Made by a program: the position numbers and the translations under genes
NCBI RefSeq assembly: GCF_031456545.1
Contig: NZ_JAVDUV010000001.1
Coordinates: forward strand, 1,922,001-1,986,000
Length of the DNA: 64,000 nucleotides
Origin: Agromyces sp. 3263
GTDB taxonomy: Bacteria > Actinomycetota > Actinomycetes > Actinomycetales > Microbacteriaceae
Direction: 5' to 3'
The notes under the pieces: model-generated
What the model saw: the letters and a program-made list of their open reading frames with translations, nothing else
What the model was told of the DNA's origin: nothing
Database searches by the model: none
In this document: piece by piece, positions 16,404-23,505 of the stretch
Layout of the letters: every line of letters starts with the position of its first letter
Position numbering within the stretch: position 1 is the stretch's first letter

Positions 16404-16759
16404 CCGGGCCGCTCAACGAGGAGGTACGCAACGACCGCGACATCGAGCTCTCAAGGTCGCTCGCGTTCGTTGTGTTCATCGCAGGTGTCATCGTTCCATC
16501 GTGCGTGGCTGTCGTTCGGCTCTGGGTGATCGGCGCGCGGAACGCCCCGCTCTTTGGCGACGCATCGGGTGGCTACACGGATCCCGGCACGGATCCGACG
16601 CTCTGGGTTACAGCGATTCTGCTCAGTACAGTCGTGGCCCTGATCGCCTACTTCGTTGTAAGGGGGGCCCGTCACCGACGTGTGTTGGCCTCCGGGCTTG
16701 TCCTGGGGATCTTCGCCGCGATCGCCGCCTCGATCAATTGGACGATTATCGCTGGTTGA
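16400..16759 (+). CDS. Three-span membrane protein of the padR operon
   Basis: 119 residues from GTG 16400, again overlapping the preceding stop by GTGA. Hydrophobic segments at about 19-41, 60-82 and 92-113 are joined by a polar loop (FGDASGGYTDPGTDPT). The triple overlap padR, anchored protein, membrane protein indicates strict co-translation and probably one complex. No family recognised. Confidence 0.65.
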   Translation: MTGPLNEEVRNDRDIELSRSLAFVVFIAGVIVPSCVAVVRLWVIGARNAPLFGDASGGYTDPGTDPTLWVTAILLSTVVALIAYFVVRGARHRRVLASGLVLGIFAAIAASINWTIIAG

Positions 16760-16798
16760 TTTTCGCCAAGGCTTCAGGAGTCGTCTGTCGTCGGCCGC

Positions 16799-16810
16799 CC
16801 GCAAACGGAT
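16799..16810 (-). repeat. Dispersed motif, near copy on the minus strand
   Basis: The reverse complement reads CGATCCGTTTGCGG, one base different from the exact 12-mer copies. It lies 40 bases after the padR-operon stop. Confidence 0.5.
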
Positions 16811-16922
16811 CGGCCCTCCGGAACGTCGTCAATCTCGCGTCGATTCATGCGCGGCGCGCAAGGATGCGAGCGCGCACCCAGGCGCTGCTTCCGCGGCACA
16901 TCCATGGGTAAGTGCGAGGTAG

Positions 16923-17357
16923 CTATCGCGGCTGCAATCCGACTGATGTCGAGAAGGTCCGACTTGCCGGCATCCAGAGGAGCACCAACGATCCCAGGGT
17001 TAGGAGGCAGCCGATGTAGCCCCAGGGGTTTCCTTGAATGGTGAAGAGGATCAGCGCGACCAGGAAGAAGATCGACCAGTAGGCGGCCCCGACTGATCTG
17101 CGGAGAGCTGCGCGAGCAATCCAGAGTGGAACACCCACAGCCAACAGGGCGCCGACTGCGGAAATTGAAAGCAACAGCACGGTGGATGACGTGTCGAAAC
17201 CTTGGCCGAGCAGGCGCACGATGTTGAAGGCAGTGATGATGCAGTTCAGGCCCGCTGTCACGACGAGTGCCACCGCGGCGATGACGACTATCTTCGGTCG
17301 TGCGCCGTCGAAGCTTTGAACTCGACTACCGCGGCAGCGGCGGCCGTTACGTTTCAC
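16923..17357 (-). CDS. Four-span membrane protein, hypothetical
   Basis: 144 residues with hydrophobic segments at about 24-45, 55-80, 90-110 and 112-130, and a basic N-terminus. The last helix ends LVLLWMPASR. The downstream gene's last helix ends AAILLWRPAAR and has the same spacing of spans, so the two are probably distant paralogues from a tandem duplication. Function unknown. Confidence 0.7.
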   Translation of the reverse strand: MKRNGRRCRGSRVQSFDGARPKIVVIAAVALVVTAGLNCIITAFNIVRLLGQGFDTSSTVLLLSISAVGALLAVGVPLWIARAALRRSVGAAYWSIFFLVALILFTIQGNPWGYIGCLLTLGSLVLLWMPASRTFSTSVGLQPR

Positions 17358-17537
17358 GCTGACGTCCGATCTTCAGTAGAACAACCCTCAGGCCCGAACG
17401 CACAGACTTGGAGAACCGAGTGATCGACATCGTATGGTTGCCGCGCCGACTCCCTCAAGGTGCTACGCCCGACGTCCACAAGAGGGATCCCTCATCGCGT
17501 ATTCGCCCGAGCCGCAGCGGGCGACGAGGACTTGCCC

Positions 17538-17933
17538 TCAACGGCGCGCCTGGGTCATCTCGGCTGACCAGCGTCGTGCGGCGGGGCGCCACAACAAGAT
17601 CGCCGCAGAACCCACAAGCAACACGGCCAGGGCGAGGAATAGGTAACCGACGATCAGGCCGACGATGCTTGCGGCAACGACGAACAGGGCGAGCCATCGC
17701 GGCCACGCCCTCCCTTTCCATGCACCCACTGCGATGCTCACTTGAGCTATACCGACGGCGGTGATGAACAGGAGCAACAACAACGAGCCGGGCGCGAGGC
17801 CGTCGAGCGCGCCGAAGATGAGCGTGCCGATGAACGGAATCAAGAAGAACCCACCGGATACAGCCATCAACCCACTCGCCCAGGTGGTCTGCAATGGTCG
17901 ATGTTGCATGGCGTAGGTCTCTTGGAACTTCAT
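17538..17933 (-). CDS. Four-span membrane protein, hypothetical (paralogue-like)
   Basis: 131 residues from ATG 17933 (MKFQETYAMQHRP), with four hydrophobic segments and the terminal ILLWRPAAR motif shared with the preceding minus-strand gene. The longer frame to 18023 was rejected because its extra residues are Arg-rich and not conserved in style. No enzyme motif is visible. Confidence 0.65.
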   Translation of the reverse strand: MKFQETYAMQHRPLQTTWASGLMAVSGGFFLIPFIGTLIFGALDGLAPGSLLLLLFITAVGIAQVSIAVGAWKGRAWPRWLALFVVAASIVGLIVGYLFLALAVLLVGSAAILLWRPAARRWSAEMTQARR

Positions 17934-18044
17934 TCGGCCCCCCGACCTGAACGTCACGCCTACCGATAGAAATCTAGCGCGTTGATGACGCTGACGGCCG
18001 CGCCGAGGATCGCATAGACCCACGAGCCATCCGCTACCGGGTGG

Positions 18045-18476
18045 CTAGTGGGGAGGCAGGTCATCATGGACCCACGCCGTCCAAAAGGACTCCAGGTCCG
18101 GCGCAAGGCATGTGTGCTTCGCGTCGATCTCTGACCAGTAGCTGACACTGCCGTCCGTGTGGATGCAGAACGCGTTTCCTGTCCCGTCGTCGCCGAACGC
18201 GACCCCGGTGCGTTCGGCGGCAGTGCCGCCGTTCCGGGCGAGGAGATGTTCAAGTGGCCAAATGACGTACCACTGCCCTGCTCGATCCCAGACGCCATCG
18301 GTCTGCAGGTACAGGTCGCGGAGTGCGAGCGGGAGTGCGGTGTCGACCTTCGCTTCGGCCGCGTTCAGTTCCGCGCGGGACGCAGGCGGCCGCGTCGACA
18401 CCTCGGGTCGGTCAAGAACAACCGCCCACCATGCTCCGCCGGGTCGGTCGGGTCCTTTGTTGTTCATCGGAGCCAT
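18045..18476 (-). CDS. SMI1/KNR4 (SUKH) family protein
   Basis: 143 residues with the SUKH fold pattern: ASRAELNAAEAKVDTALP (helix 1), LRDLYLQTDGVWDRAGQWYV (the L-P-x-x-Y-x-x-x-N/D-G core, residues ~52-71), WPLEHLLA, and the strand pair VAFGDDGTGNAFCI. SUKH proteins often serve as immunity proteins against contact-dependent or polymorphic toxins, though some have other roles. No toxin gene is visible beside it, so it may be an orphan immunity gene. Its location in the repeat-rich accessory stretch supports that. Confidence 0.85.
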   Translation of the reverse strand: MAPMNNKGPDRPGGAWWAVVLDRPEVSTRPPASRAELNAAEAKVDTALPLALRDLYLQTDGVWDRAGQWYVIWPLEHLLARNGGTAAERTGVAFGDDGTGNAFCIHTDGSVSYWSEIDAKHTCLAPDLESFWTAWVHDDLPPH

Positions 18477-18797
18477 TCTGCGGCCCGTGGCATGCAGCCG
18501 GTAGCGGATCCCTCAGGGTTCGCATTGCGCATCGGTGGATTGTCACTGGTGGAAGCTCCGATCGCGCCCGCAGCGCGGTGAGCCTCCCGGACCCGGCCCG
18601 GCTCGAACGGGCGGCCACCCTCGCCTGGCTGCGGGGTGGACGCATCCTTACCGGGTAGATGCGCTTTGGGCGGGCTCGTCACCAGAGTAGCTCCTGTCGA
18701 GGCACGTCCCATGCGCCTTCTTGAGCCGGTCGATCACCGGGACGTCCTGTTGACGCTGTCTGTGGCCAATGGGAACTTCCGGGGCGAGGCTTCGCGT
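18477..18797. other. Non-coding gap before the resolvase
   Basis: About 320 bases without a convincing gene. It holds the right member of the 38-bp inverted pair (18544-18581), the outward end of the SUKH gene, and an AT-poor leader for the resolvase. A TTGACG at 18751-18756 could be a -35, but no good -10 is placed at the right distance. The rest shows nothing recognisable and may be decayed sequence. Confidence 0.5.
18544..18581 (+). repeat. 38-bp inverted copy pair, right member
   Basis: Matches the reverse complement of 14447-14484 at 35 of 38 positions and ends at a TGA. It encodes LVEAPIAPAA plus Arg. It may be a remnant 3' gene end rather than a mobile-element terminus. Confidence 0.65.
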
Positions 18798-19388
18798 ATG
18801 AATGCACTACTGATCGGATACGCGCGCGTGTCCACATACGAACAAGACCTCACCGCACAACGGGTCGCCCTCGAGCGACTCGGGGTCGACCCCGCCTACA
18901 TCTTCACCGACCACGGGCTGACCGGAACGAATCGGGCCCGACCTGGTCTCCGCGAAGCACTCGCCGCGTGCCGAGACGGCGACACGCTCGTTGTGGCGAA
19001 GCTCGACCGGCTGGCGCGCTCCCTACGCGACGCGAAGGACATCGTCGACGAGCTCACCGCCAAGCACGTCAAGCTCAGCATCGGCGGCTCCGTCCACGAT
19101 CCGATCGACCCGGTCGGACGACTGCTGTTCAACGTGCTCGCGATGGTCGCGGAGTTCGAATCCGACCTGATCAGCGCTCGCACTCGAGAGGGCATGGAAG
19201 TCGCGAGATCGAAAGGCCGCCTCCGCGGCAAGGAGCCAACGCTCTCTATTCCCCAGCAGCACCACCTGATGGAGGTCTACAAGGCAGGCACCCACAGCAC
19301 CGCAGAACTCGCCGAGCTCTTCAATGTCGCGCGCTCGACCGTGTACCGGACCATCCAGCGCCAGATGCACTCGAGGGGCACGCGCTGA
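18798..19388 (+). CDS. Serine recombinase (resolvase/invertase family)
   Basis: 196 residues with the complete small serine-recombinase layout: catalytic motif IGYARVSTYEQDLTAQ (nucleophile Ser at residue ~10), the arginine cluster VAKLDRLARSLRD (residues ~67-79), the long dimer helix (AMVAEFESDLISARTREGM) and a C-terminal helix-turn-helix (STAELAELFNVARSTVYRTI). It is of normal resolvase length and looks intact. Such enzymes resolve Tn3-type cointegrates or invert segments; no Tn3 transposase is present, so it is probably a survivor of a larger element. The ATG at 18798 was chosen because the domain begins at MNALLIGYAR. Confidence 0.9.
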   Translation: MNALLIGYARVSTYEQDLTAQRVALERLGVDPAYIFTDHGLTGTNRARPGLREALAACRDGDTLVVAKLDRLARSLRDAKDIVDELTAKHVKLSIGGSVHDPIDPVGRLLFNVLAMVAEFESDLISARTREGMEVARSKGRLRGKEPTLSIPQQHHLMEVYKAGTHSTAELAELFNVARSTVYRTIQRQMHSRGTR

Positions 19389-19481
19389 GCTGGCGCGGGT
19401 CCCCGACCACTCAGCACTGCCGTGATTCCCGCAAGACCCGCCCGCGTTGATGCCCGGTCAAGGGGCGCTGAACGCACCCAG

Positions 19482-19567
19482 GGGGTGTCTGAGAAAGGTT
19501 GCTGTCGAGGCGAGCCGGCTTCGACGATGATGACACCATGAGCTTCGATATCCATCTTGAAGACTTC
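19482..19567 (-). mobile_element. Solo end of an IS5-type element
   Basis: 86 bases matching 20089-20174 (the left end of the IS5-type remnant) at about 75 of 86 positions in the same orientation. On the minus strand it reads GVIIVEAGSPRQQPFSDTP, as in the other copy. The terminal GGGGTGTCTGAGAA corresponds to its terminal repeat. The other end of this copy was not found, so it is a deletion remnant. Confidence 0.7.
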
Positions 19568-19680
19568 ATCGTCGGCGGCAGCAGCGGGATCGATGTCGGT
19601 CCTCATCACCCGAACCCGTGTGGGGAGTCTCGGCTCGGAGTCAGGCAGGTGCGACTGCCACTCGAGAGTGGCATTCCTGC

Positions 19681-20088
19681 ATGATGATCGCATTCCGGAT
19701 CGCGGCGGCGCAGCTCGCCCTGCTTTCCGTCGGATTCGGCATCGCCGGGGTGCTCGGCGCTGAGTATTTCGCCCGGACCGGTCGAATCTGGGGCGCCGAT
19801 TCGGGGTTCCCGACCTACGATCCGGTCGGCCTCGAACGCTGGGGCATCGAGGTCGGCGTCATCCCGGCGATCCTCGCCTTCGTCACCACCTGCGAGGTCG
19901 GGTTGATCGCCGCGATCCTCCTGTGGATTCGAAGGACGGCCGTCGTCGGCGCGATCCTCGCGTTCGTTGCGACGGCTCTTCAGGCCGTGTTCTGGCTGGC
20001 TTTCGACCTGCCATTCGGGCCGCCCGGAGGCGCAATCGTCGTCATCCTGACGGTCGTCGGCCTCGTTCTTCGGAGGCGTCGGCCCTAG
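19681..20088 (+). CDS. Four-span membrane protein, hypothetical
   Basis: 135 residues, opening MMIAFRIAAAQLALLSVGFG, with four hydrophobic helices and an external loop containing GADSGFPTYDPVGLERWGIE. It resembles small uncharacterised actinobacterial membrane proteins. Its stop codon TAG is part of the CTAG target duplicated by the neighbouring insertion sequence, so it remained intact. Before the insertion its 3' end must have overlapped that of the converging MmcQ/YjbR gene. No function can be assigned. Confidence 0.7.
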   Translation: MMIAFRIAAAQLALLSVGFGIAGVLGAEYFARTGRIWGADSGFPTYDPVGLERWGIEVGVIPAILAFVTTCEVGLIAAILLWIRRTAVVGAILAFVATALQAVFWLAFDLPFGPPGGAIVVILTVVGLVLRRRRP

Positions 20089-20657
20089 GGCGTGTCTGAG
20101 AACGGTTGCTGCCGAGGCGAGCTGGCTTCGACGATGATGACACCACGAGCTTCGAGATCTTCCTCCAAGACTTCTCGGACGCCCCGGCGGATCGCAGTGA
20201 GTCGGTTGGGCAGCGCGTACTGGCGCCCTTGCTCGATGCAGACGGCGAGAATGTCGTGACTGCTGATGGCTCAGTTGCGGTGTACGGGCCGGCCAGCGAG
20301 GTGCCGTTGGACCACGCCGTCTTCTGTGCCCGGACCCGTCGGCCGGCTCCGGAATCACTGCCTTGATGCCCCGGCTGCACAGGTGAGCGCGGATCGCGAG
20401 CGCGTGATCAGGCGGCTCGACCACCGGATTCTTCAGTTCGACCCAGCCCCCTGTGACCCGCCTCACGTTGGTCGCGTGCTGGTGCGCTCGAGCGATGGTC
20501 GAGCCGACCGACACGGACCAGTCCACTGCGCCAGCCGCATCCGCGACCGCAGTAAGTCGTCAGCAGTCAACATCCACTGAGCGTCCGAGAGCATCTGGAA
20601 TCGCGACACGACAGCCAGCATCGACCCAGGGGCAGGCGCATCTATGTCAGACGCGCC
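20089..20657 (-). mobile_element. Decayed IS5-family insertion sequence with CTAG target duplication
   Basis: A 569-base element flanked by CTAG at 20085-20088 and 20658-20661. The ends read GGCGTGTCTGAGAA (left) and, inverted, GGCGCGTCTGACAT (right), agreeing at 11-12 of 14 positions. The minus strand holds pieces of an IS5-type transposase in order: FQMLSDAQW near the right end, DWSVSVGSTIARAHQHATN, then GIKAVIPEPADG, and a C-terminal SPRQQPFSDTP before the left end. Large internal segments, including most of the DDE domain, are missing and the frame is broken, so it cannot move by itself. YTAR-type four-base duplications are known for the IS5 group. Confidence 0.88.
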
Positions 20658-21047
20658 CTAGCCGCCGATGGCGTCGAGCTCGCGGCGCAGGTACTTCGGC
20701 GCCTGGACGCGCCACGCGTCGGTCACCAGCTCGGCGAGGTGATCGTCGTCGATGCGCGCCATGCGGAAGGCGACCTTCGGCTCACCCCAGGGCGTCGTGG
20801 TGCGCAGGAACACCTGGGGCGCCATCTGGACGAGGGCCAGTGCGTCGATCGGGTCTGCGACCTTCACGCCGACGACGAGTTCGGCCGCGATGATCTCGCG
20901 CATGTCTGCGGGAATGCTCGGCCAGGGGTGGCACTCCCAGGCGTACAGCTTGCCGCGCACGAACCACGCGGCGCCCCCGGTCGTCGCGCGCTCCTCGCTG
21001 CCGGGCAGGCCGGCGGCGGTGCGGCGCAGGTCGTCGAGGGTGGCCAC
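20658..21047 (-). CDS. MmcQ/YjbR-family DNA-binding-like protein
   Basis: 129 residues matching the MmcQ/YjbR fold (CyaY-like): LDDLRRTAAGLPGSEER at the N-terminus, WFVRGKLYAWECHPW, a central PIDALALVQM, then VFLRTTTPWGEPKVAFRMA and the C-terminal helix HLAELVTDAWRVQAPKYLRR. The family is described as possibly DNA-binding, but its role is unclear. The stop codon TAG lies in the right-hand CTAG copy of the IS5 element, which is therefore inserted exactly at the end of this gene without shortening it. Confidence 0.85.
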   Translation of the reverse strand: MATLDDLRRTAAGLPGSEERATTGGAAWFVRGKLYAWECHPWPSIPADMREIIAAELVVGVKVADPIDALALVQMAPQVFLRTTTPWGEPKVAFRMARIDDDHLAELVTDAWRVQAPKYLRRELDAIGG

Positions 21048-21091
21048 ATCGCGAGCCTAGGCCGCTCCACCGACAGGAGTGGACCGGACCC

Positions 21092-21433
21092 TCAGCTGGC
21101 CGGGTCGTACTGGAACTCGCGAACCTCCTGCGCGCACCGGCAGGCCACTGCGATCTTCGCCGCCCACTCGAGTGCCGCCTCCCGAGAGGGCACCTCCAGC
21201 ACGGTGTAGCCGCCCTCGAGCTGCGTGGTCCGCGGGTAGGTGCCCTCGGTCACCGTGCCGTCGCCGTCGACCATGACCGGTGGGACGGCTTCGTTGATGC
21301 CGCCCCCGAAGACGTAAACGCCGGCGTCCTTGGCCTCCTCGATGACCGCGTGCGCGGCATCCGCCACGGCCGGCAGCTCGCCGTCGGGCACGACCATGGC
21401 GGCGCTCGGGAAGGAGATCAGGTACTTGGTCAT
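21092..21433 (-). CDS. YCII-related (YciI-family) protein
   Basis: 113 residues from ATG 21433 (MTKYLISFPSAAMVV). The YCII pattern shows in VADAAHAVIEEAKDAGVYVF, the PRTTQLEGGYTVLEVPSREA segment (the family's x-G-G-F-x-x-x-x-x-x-S-x-x-E-A core) and EWAAKIAVACRCAQEVREFQ at the C-terminus. Relatives of this type occur next to extracytoplasmic sigma factors in Actinobacteria, but none is visible here. The catalytic role is unproven. A longer frame to 21562 runs into the 8-bp tandem repeats and was rejected. Confidence 0.85.
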   Translation of the reverse strand: MTKYLISFPSAAMVVPDGELPAVADAAHAVIEEAKDAGVYVFGGGINEAVPPVMVDGDGTVTEGTYPRTTQLEGGYTVLEVPSREAALEWAAKIAVACRCAQEVREFQYDPAS

Positions 21434-21524
21434 CGCTCGCTCCTCGGTGGACCATCGCATCCAGTTGCGATCCGCAACTGCTTTCGAGAAGCTACTCCGA
21501 CCTTCCCCGCGCGGGCAAGCACTG

Positions 21525-21582
21525 AAGCACCCAAGCACCCAAGCACCCAAACACTCAAGCACCCAAGCGCGCTCAAGCGCTC
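21525..21582. repeat. 8-bp tandem repeat array (AAGCACCC)
   Basis: About seven head-to-tail units: AAGCACCC three times, AAACACTC, AAGCACCC, a 10-base variant and AAGCGCTC. The array ends on the stop codon of the ABC ATPase gene and lies in the 147-base gap upstream of the YCII gene. Such short tandem arrays can change length by slippage. Confidence 0.85.
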
Positions 21583-22384
21583 ACACCTCGGCGCGAACCT
21601 CCGCCGCCACCTCCGAAAACGCGATCAGCGGCCGGCCGGTGGTCGGATGCTCCAACACGAGCGCCTCGACGCCCCACACCTCGCGGATCAGGCCGGGCGT
21701 GAGCACCTCGCGAGGGGCCCCCGCGGCGACCACCCGGCCGGCGGCGAGCACGATCACGTGGTCGGCGTAGCCGGCGGCGAGCGAGAGGTCGTGGAGGGCC
21801 GCGAGCACCGTCAACCCGCCGCCGGCGAGTTCGCGCAGAAGGCCGAGCATGGTCAACTGCGCCCGTACGTCGAGGTGGTTCGTCGGCTCGTCGAGCAGCA
21901 GCAGCTCCGGTTCCTGCGCGAGCGCGCGGGCGAGGTTCACGCGCTGGCGCTCGCCACCCGACAGGGTCTCGTACGAGCGGTCGGCGAGCTCCACGAGTCC
22001 GGCGTCCTCGAGGCAGCGCCGCACGGTGCCGCGGTCCAGCTCGCCAGGCCCGGCGAATGCGCCGAGGTAGGGGGTGCGACCGAGGGCGACGACCTCCGCG
22101 ACGCGCAGCCCCGGGGCATCCGACACCTCCTGTTCGGCGAGGGCGATCACCTGGGCGCGGTCGCGACGTCGAAGCGCGGCGAGGTCACGGTCGCCGAGGC
22201 GCGCCGTCCCGGCATCCGCTCGCTCGACGCCGGCGATGAGGTGCAGGAGCGTCGACTTTCCCGCGCCGTTCGGTCCGAGCAGTGCGCCGACGGCGCCGCC
22301 CGGCACCGTGCAGTCGACGTCGTCGATGATGAGACGGTGACCGCGTGTGAAGCGCACCCGGTCGGTGTGCAGGGCGTCGGTCAT
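21581..22384 (-). CDS. ABC transporter ATPase of F420-0/Fo-type importer
   Basis: 267 residues of the FecE/BtuD class: Walker A GPNGAGKST (residue ~38), Q-loop region ALAEQEVS, signature LSGGERQRVNLARAL (~140), Walker B ELLLLDEPTNHLD (~160) and the switch His in AALHDLSLAAGYAD. It powers the adjacent FecCD permease. It starts inside the permease stop (ATGA overlap). The cassette resembles the proposed F420-0 transporter families TIGR03868/03869/03873 known from Actinobacteria. Assignment to F420-0 or Fo rests on those families and the nearby cofD; siderophore or cobalamin uptake is the alternative. Confidence 0.85.
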   Translation of the reverse strand: MTDALHTDRVRFTRGHRLIIDDVDCTVPGGAVGALLGPNGAGKSTLLHLIAGVERADAGTARLGDRDLAALRRRDRAQVIALAEQEVSDAPGLRVAEVVALGRTPYLGAFAGPGELDRGTVRRCLEDAGLVELADRSYETLSGGERQRVNLARALAQEPELLLLDEPTNHLDVRAQLTMLGLLRELAGGGLTVLAALHDLSLAAGYADHVIVLAAGRVVAAGAPREVLTPGLIREVWGVEALVLEHPTTGRPLIAFSEVAAEVRAEV

Positions 22385-23505
22385 GCGAGGTTCCGGTTCC
22401 GTAGCATCAGCACGGCGAACATGGGGCCGCCGATGAGCGCCGTCACGATGCCCACGGGGAGCTCGCGCGGGTCGAACAGGGTGCGCGCGGCCGTGTCGGC
22501 CCAGACCAGGAAGATGGCGCCCGCAAGCGCCGACAGCGGCAGCAGCACGCGGTTGCGCGACCCGACGAGCAGCCGCACGGCGTGGGGGAGGATCAGCCCG
22601 ACGAAGCCGATCGCGCCGCTCACCGCGACGAGGGCGCCCGTCAGCAGCGCCGTGCCCGTGAGCAGCAGCACCCGGCTGCGGCGGACGTGCACGCCGAGCG
22701 CCGCCGCGGCGGAGTCGCCGAACGCGAACGCGTCGAGCGTGCGTGCGCTCGCGAGCAGCGGGATGCCGACGACGATCACGGCACCGCCCGCGAGCGCGAC
22801 CGACCCCCAGTCGGTACCGGCGAGCGAGCCGAGCAGCCAGTTGAGGATCTCGCGATAGCTGTCGCCCGTCGCGCTCCAGAAGATGACGAGGCTCGTGACC
22901 GCACCGAACACCGCCGACACGGCGAGCCCCGCGAGCACCGTGCGTGTCGGCGTGAGCGCGCCCGCCGCGTTCGCGAGGGCGAGGGTCGCGATCAGCGCAA
23001 CGAGTGCGCCGGCGAAGGCCGCGACCGGCAGCAGCAGTCCGATGCCGAGCACGATCACGGCCACCGCGCCGACGGACGCGCCCGACGACAGGCCGAGCAG
23101 GTATGGGTCGGCGAGCGGGTTGCGCGTCAGCGCCTGCATCACCACGCCGCAGAGGGCGAGCCCCGCCCCGACCGCCGCGGCGGTGAGCACCCGCGGCATC
23201 CGCAGCTCCCACACGATGCCGTCGCGCAGCGGGCTCAGCGTCGGCTCCCCGATGCCGAGGTGCGCCAGCACGCTCGCCCACACGTCGGCCGGGCTGAGTC
23301 CGGCCGGTCCGATGGTGACGGCGATGACGACGGATGCCGCGAGCAGGGCGCCGAGGGCCACGGCCCACGCGCCCGTGCGCAGGCCGGTGCGGGGGCGGGC
23401 AGCGGTGTGCCCCGGCCCCGGCCCCGGCCTGGGCCCAGCGGCATCCGCCACCGGAGCGCCGGTGCCTGCCGCGCCGCTTGCCGACTCCGCCCGCGTCGCG
23501 CTCAT
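22381..23505 (-). CDS. FecCD-type permease of F420-0/Fo-type importer
   Basis: 374 residues with about ten membrane helices. Family motifs visible: LRMPRVLTAAAVGAGLALCG (residues ~101-120), QALTRNPLADPYLLGLSSGA (coupling region, ~124-143), and FVGLILPHAVRLLVG with the LP-H-x-x-R motif (~290). An unusually long Pro/Gly-rich cytoplasmic N-terminus (residues 1-40) precedes helix 1. It overlaps both neighbours by four bases, so the three-gene cassette is a tight operon transcribed binding protein, permease, ATPase. It moves the substrate across the cell membrane. Confidence 0.88.
   Translation of the reverse strand: MSATRAESASGAAGTGAPVADAAGPRPGPGPGHTAARPRTGLRTGAWAVALGALLAASVVIAVTIGPAGLSPADVWASVLAHLGIGEPTLSPLRDGIVWELRMPRVLTAAAVGAGLALCGVVMQALTRNPLADPYLLGLSSGASVGAVAVIVLGIGLLLPVAAFAGALVALIATLALANAAGALTPTRTVLAGLAVSAVFGAVTSLVIFWSATGDSYREILNWLLGSLAGTDWGSVALAGGAVIVVGIPLLASARTLDAFAFGDSAAAALGVHVRRSRVLLLTGTALLTGALVAVSGAIGFVGLILPHAVRLLVGSRNRVLLPLSALAGAIFLVWADTAARTLFDPRELPVGIVTALIGGPMFAVLMLRNRNLA

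Noticed and set aside
19499..19684. A short plus-strand gene starting MSFDIHLEDF
   Set aside because: Its start lies within the IS5-end repeat shared with 20089-20174, where the coding sense is on the minus strand.
21525..21582. A CRISPR-like array
   Set aside because: Units are 8 bp without spacers; it is a simple tandem repeat.
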